Below, piece by piece: positions 13,119 to 15,212 of a DNA stretch of 15,212 bases. This stretch comes from Clostridiales bacterium. Its GTDB lineage: Bacteria > Bacillota > Clostridia > Christensenellales > Aristaeellaceae. Below the pieces are notes generated by a model. That model did no database searches, was not told where the DNA came from, and worked only from the letters and a program-made list of their open reading frames with translations. The DNA lies in assembly GCA_004555155.1 (NCBI GenBank), contig SFJH01000041.1, positions 1-15,212 of the forward strand. The letters are read 5' to 3'. Made by a program: the position numbers and the translations under genes. Numbering within the stretch: position 1 is the first letter of the stretch; each line of letters begins with the position of its first letter.

Positions 13119-13154
13119 AGACCGTTCCCAATTTGGGGAACGGTCTGTCTTTTG
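13119..13154 (-). terminator. Terminator of the small lipoprotein gene
   Basis: Arms AGACCGTTCCC (13119-13129) and complement (13136-13146), 6-nt loop. On the minus strand it is followed by TTATTTC. It lies 19 nt after the lipoprotein stop. Confidence 0.82.
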
Positions 13155-13165
13155 CTTTTCTCCGA

Positions 13166-13402
13166 TTAGGCAGCGGGCTCGGCAGTGGGCTCGGCAGCGG
13201 GCTCGTCCGTCGCTTCGACGGGCGCGTCGGTGGCGGCAGCGGGCTCGTCCGTCGCAGCAGCGGGCTCGTCCGTCGCAGCGGGCGCGTCCGTGGCCTCAAC
13301 GGGGGCTTCGGTGGGGGTAGCGGTCGTAGTCGTGTTGGAGCAGGCGGTCAGGGCGATAACAGCCATCACCAGAACCAGGACAAGTGCAAAAATCTTCTTC
13401 AT
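13166..13402 (-). CDS. Small low-complexity lipoprotein
   Basis: 78 residues. A type II signal peptide (MKKIFALVLVLVMAVIALTAC) ends in the lipobox LTAC, with the lipidated cysteine at residue 21, so the protein is expected on the outer face of the cytoplasmic membrane. The mature part, about 57 residues, is an unstructured repeat of A, T, D, E and P built from ATDEPAA and ATDAPVE units. It has no folded domain. The ATG at 13402 follows GGAGG at 9 nt. A TATAAT (13438-13443) is 35 nt upstream without a convincing -35. The gene has its own terminator, so it is probably monocistronic. The reverse strand of the repeat is also open and G/S-rich, but only this strand has a start signal, signal peptide and terminator. 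Function is unknown. A spacer or wall-associated tether is conceivable. Confidence 0.87.
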   Translation of the reverse strand: MKKIFALVLVLVMAVIALTACSNTTTTATPTEAPVEATDAPAATDEPAAATDEPAAATDAPVEATDEPAAEPTAEPAA

Positions 13403-13525
13403 AATGAATATCCTCCTATTGCTTGGATGCGATAGTAATTATATCCACCGATTGTGCCGATTATGCGATCGCTCCTGTGAAGTTTATGAAAATCAGACAT
13501 TATTTTCCCGAACGAACCGTTTTTA

Positions 13526-14254
13526 TCATTTTTTTGCCATAATCAGCGGCTTTTTTTCGGGAACACCGGCTTTGCGGGGGTATTTTTCCGGAGTGGGCGC
13601 GGTCTTTTCGAGGTAGGCGAGCCGATGCGACCAGTCCCGGCCGGGGATTTCCGCATTTTCGACGCGCTCGAGGCGCGCGCCAAGGGTATCGAGGGCGAAG
13701 GCGGCGTCGGAGAGTTCCGCATCGAGAGAGGGGCCCTTGAGCGCCAGCATATGTCCTCCCACGCGCACGAAGGGCAGCAGATACTCGCACAGCACGTTCA
13801 GGGGCGCGACGGCGCGGGCAACGGCGATGTCGAAATGCTCGCGGAGCTCCGGACGGCGGGCGGCGTCCTCAGCGCGGGCGTGCACGGCTTCGGCGTTGAG
13901 GTGCAGCTGATCGATGACCGATTGCAGGAATTTCACGCGCTTGTCGAGCGCATCGACGAGCACGATGTGCACGTCGGGCAGCATGATGGACAGGGGCAGG
14001 CCGGGGAAACCCGCTCCGGAACCCACGTCGATCAGGGAATGGATATCAGCGGGGAAATCGTGGGCCAGGGGCGAGATGCAGTCGAGGTAGTTGCGATCTG
14101 CCGCCTCGCGCAGCTCGTCGGGCACGCGGGTGAGGTTGAATTTTGTGTTGGCCGAGACGAGGAGTTCGTGATAGACCGCGAATTGATCCGCCTGCATGGC
14201 GGTCATGGCGACGCCCATGGTTCGAGCGGATTCGAGAAGATAGCTCTGTAACAT
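13526..14254 (-). CDS. rsmG: 16S rRNA (guanine-N7)-methyltransferase RsmG
   Basis: Methylates G527 (E. coli numbering) of 16S rRNA using S-adenosylmethionine, formerly GidB. 242 residues. The ATG at 14254 follows AAAGGAG at 7 nt. The open frame continues upstream into repeat DNA and is not coding there. Visible features: KFNLTRV near residue 37, SAM-binding motif I LIDVGSGAGFPGLPLSIM, LVDALDKRVKFL, VARAVAPLNVL and GGHMLALKG. It usually follows mnmE and mnmG downstream of jag. Here it lies about 8 kb upstream of rpmH on the same strand, and its own upstream side is repeat DNA with no obvious promoter. No terminator was found after the stop. Confidence 0.95.
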   Translation of the reverse strand: MLQSYLLESARTMGVAMTAMQADQFAVYHELLVSANTKFNLTRVPDELREAADRNYLDCISPLAHDFPADIHSLIDVGSGAGFPGLPLSIMLPDVHIVLVDALDKRVKFLQSVIDQLHLNAEAVHARAEDAARRPELREHFDIAVARAVAPLNVLCEYLLPFVRVGGHMLALKGPSLDAELSDAAFALDTLGARLERVENAEIPGRDWSHRLAYLEKTAPTPEKYPRKAGVPEKKPLIMAKK

Positions 14255-14295
14255 GAATGTGCTCCTTTGAGATTGATGAAAGATGAAATAGAAAA

Positions 14296-14372
14296 CGCGG
14301 CAGCAGGAGAGGGCGTCCGAGGAGCAGCACCCCTGCGGCTCGCGTAACGCTGAAGAACGCCGGGACAGAAAC
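14296..14372 (+). repeat. Tandem repeat unit A (degenerate, short)
   Basis: Begins CGCGGCAGCAGGAGA and ends GTAACGCTGAAGAACGCC then GGGACAGAAA, like units B and C. Its centre is replaced or deleted, so it lacks the 11-bp palindrome (77 bp against about 113). Confidence 0.85.
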
Positions 14373-14485
14373 CGCGGCAGCAGGAGAAGGAGTCCAGAGG
14401 GGATCATCCCCTCTGGCGGGGTGCAGGGGCAGCGCCCCGCCCGCCAGAGGCGCTCGTGTAACGCTGAAGAACGCCGGGACAGAAA
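14373..14485 (+). repeat. Tandem repeat unit B
   Basis: 113 bp. It contains the dyad CCAGAGGGGAT around a single central C, a GGGGC-AGC-GCCCC hairpin and the GTAACGCTGAAGAACGCC tail. It is nearly identical to unit C. Confidence 0.9.
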
Positions 14486-14599
14486 CGGCGGCAGCAAGAG
14501 AAGGAGTCCAGAGGGGATCATCCCCTCTGGCAGGGTGCAGGGGCAGCGCCCCGCCCGCCGGAGGCGCTCGTGTAACGCTGAAGAACGCTGGGACAGGAA
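14486..14599 (+). repeat. Tandem repeat unit C
   Basis: 114 bp, differing from unit B by about six single-base changes and one extra G near the start. Same dyad and hairpin. Confidence 0.9.
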
Positions 14600-14698
14600 C
14601 CAGCCCGCCCGACTGCAAAACCCGATGCGTGACGGGCCGATTGAATATTGAAGCAAGTTCCTTGCGTGGGGTCGGGCGGGCCGCTAATCAAGCGTCAA

Positions 14699-14745
14699 TC
14701 TTGCGTCCAGTCAAAGAGCGGAAGCGATTTTGACTGGACGCAAGG
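14699..14745 (+). repeat. Large hairpin 1 with conserved loop
   Basis: A 15-bp perfect stem (arm TTGCGTCCAGTCAAA at 14701-14715, complement at 14729-14743), extendable by one or two pairs. The loop is GAGCGGAAGCGAT (14716-14728), which can itself fold as GC-GGAA-GC (a GNRA tetraloop) above opposed GA/GA dinucleotides. Confidence 0.88.
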
Positions 14746-14943
14746 AGACGCCTCGTCCGGGACACTCGTAAACGAAAAAAAGATGATTTGCGGTCGGCAA
14801 ACCCGTTTTCACATAGCGGGTATTGAAAGATGCTCTGTGGTGGGAAAACTCGTGAAAATAGCGAATGGAGAAGGAACAATCTTCCCCTTGATCGGAGCGT
14901 CGGTTTGCAGATTTGAAATCATAGTACAACGCTACAGGAGTTG

Positions 14944-15006
14944 GGCGCTGCCGGAGGAAAATCCAAAATCGCTTACGCTCTTTGGATTTTCCTCCGGGAA
15001 CGCGCC
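14944..15006 (-). repeat. Large hairpin 2, same loop motif on the minus strand
   Basis: A 17-bp perfect stem (arms 14951-14967 and 14981-14997), with a further GGCGC/GCGCC pairing outside an internal loop (14944-14948 with 15002-15006). Read on the minus strand the loop is GAGCGTAAGCGAT, one base different from hairpin 1. The stems below the shared CAAA/TTTG closing pairs are unrelated in sequence. Confidence 0.88.
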
Positions 15007-15132
15007 TAAGTTAGCTGCGCGCCCGACTTTGCACGCAGGGGACGTTGTGCAGAATTGTTTGGTTCTTCCACGCAGGAAGTTTGGTTCGGGCGCGCTTTTG
15101 ATTCGGGGGCATGGTACAGCGCTGTGATGAGC

Positions 15133-15153
15133 CCAAGGGGCGCTGCCCCTTGG
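15133..15153. repeat. 9-bp hairpin next to the inverted repeat copy
   Basis: Arms CCAAGGGGC (15133-15141) and GCCCCTTGG (15145-15153), loop GCT. It takes the place of the GGGGC-AGC-GCCCC hairpin of units B and C. Confidence 0.8.
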
Positions 15154-15155
15154 AT

Positions 15156-15206
15156 CCCCGCCAGAGGGGATGATCCCCTCTGGACTCCTTCTCCTGCTGC
15201 CGCCGT
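15156..15206 (-). repeat. Inverted partial copy of units B/C
   Basis: Read on the minus strand, about 50 bp match the beginning of units B and C, including CGGCGGCAGCAGGAGAAGG, the 11-bp dyad and CGGGG. Together with unit C it forms inverted repeats enclosing the 14600-15155 segment. Confidence 0.88.
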
Positions 15207-15212
15207 TCCTAT

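Larger units (their letters stand above)
14255..15212. other. Repeat and hairpin region without a credible gene
   Basis: About 950 bp. It contains three tandem repeat units (14296-14599), an inverted partial copy (15156-15206), two large hairpins (14699-14745 and 14944-15006) and a 9-bp hairpin (15133-15153). Open frames across it read through perfect hairpins and show no family resemblance or ribosome binding site, so none is accepted as a gene. Confidence 0.8.

Noticed and set aside
13185..13616. A plus-strand glycine/serine/valine-rich protein opposite the lipoprotein
   Set aside because: It is the mirror of the minus-strand repeat, without a ribosome binding site. The minus strand has the lipobox, ribosome binding site and terminator.
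14296..14599. A CRISPR array
   Set aside because: The units are 77-114 bp, similar over their whole length, with no alternating unique spacers and no cas genes nearby.
14255..14656. A 134-codon N-terminal extension of rsmG on the minus strand
   Set aside because: It reads the tandem repeats as repeated protein, while RsmG proteins begin at the ATG at 14254, which has a good ribosome binding site.
14648..15127. A 159-residue plus-strand open frame across the hairpin pair
   Set aside because: It starts at TTG without a ribosome binding site, runs through both perfect hairpins, has no domain-like pattern, and its reverse strand is open in parts too. The base pairing explains the sequence better than coding does.

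Overview
The window is a G+C-rich bacterial chromosome segment. The gene content and gene order (rpmH-rnpA-yidD-yidC-jag, a csoR-copA pair, ybaB-recR, azlCD, rsmG), the AGGAGG-type ribosome binding sites and the TTGACA/TATAAT promoters point to a Gram-positive Firmicute, most likely a high-G+C gut-type member of the Clostridia. A placement near Christensenellales or Oscillospirales is only a guess from codon use and the style of the dispersed repeats. No rRNA, tRNA, CRISPR array or transposase gene was recognised.

Layout, left to right. (1) 1-2210, minus strand: a copper-response operon, csoR then copA. copA is cut by the window edge. Its promoter has one CsoR-type operator inside the -35/-10 spacer and a second downstream. 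(2) 2228-2836, plus strand: a divergently transcribed GNAT acetyltransferase whose leader carries two 67-bp tandem repeats. (3) 2862-5862, minus strand: the conserved rpmH-rnpA-yidD-yidC-jag cluster (ribosomal protein L34, RNase P protein, two membrane-insertion factors, KH/R3H RNA-binding protein), with a strong promoter at one end and a 14-bp terminator hairpin at the other. (4) 5980-8481, plus strand: an acyltransferase-3 membrane protein overlapping a multi-pass GT-C-like membrane protein, probably a cell-surface glycan modification pair. (5) 8505-10934, plus strand: a monocistronic PHP-domain protein with its own promoter and terminator, then azlC-azlD, a branched-chain amino acid exporter. 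(6) 10935-11341: a gene-free stretch packed with perfect hairpins and palindromes. (7) 11342-11767, plus strand: an A+T-rich orphan gene of unknown function, probably acquired by transfer. (8) 11960-14254, minus strand: recR, ybaB, a small low-complexity lipoprotein and rsmG. (9) 14255-15212: about 950 bp without a credible gene, made of tandem and inverted copies of a palindromic repeat and two large hairpins whose loops share one motif in opposite orientation.

Most genes are ordinary housekeeping functions. The parts least explained by known families are the two hairpin-rich intergenic regions, especially the loop-conserved hairpin pair at 14699-15006, and the A+T-rich orphan gene. rsmG lies near, but on the wrong side of, the rpmH-jag cluster compared with the common Firmicutes order, and mnmE, mnmG and dnaA are not in the window.
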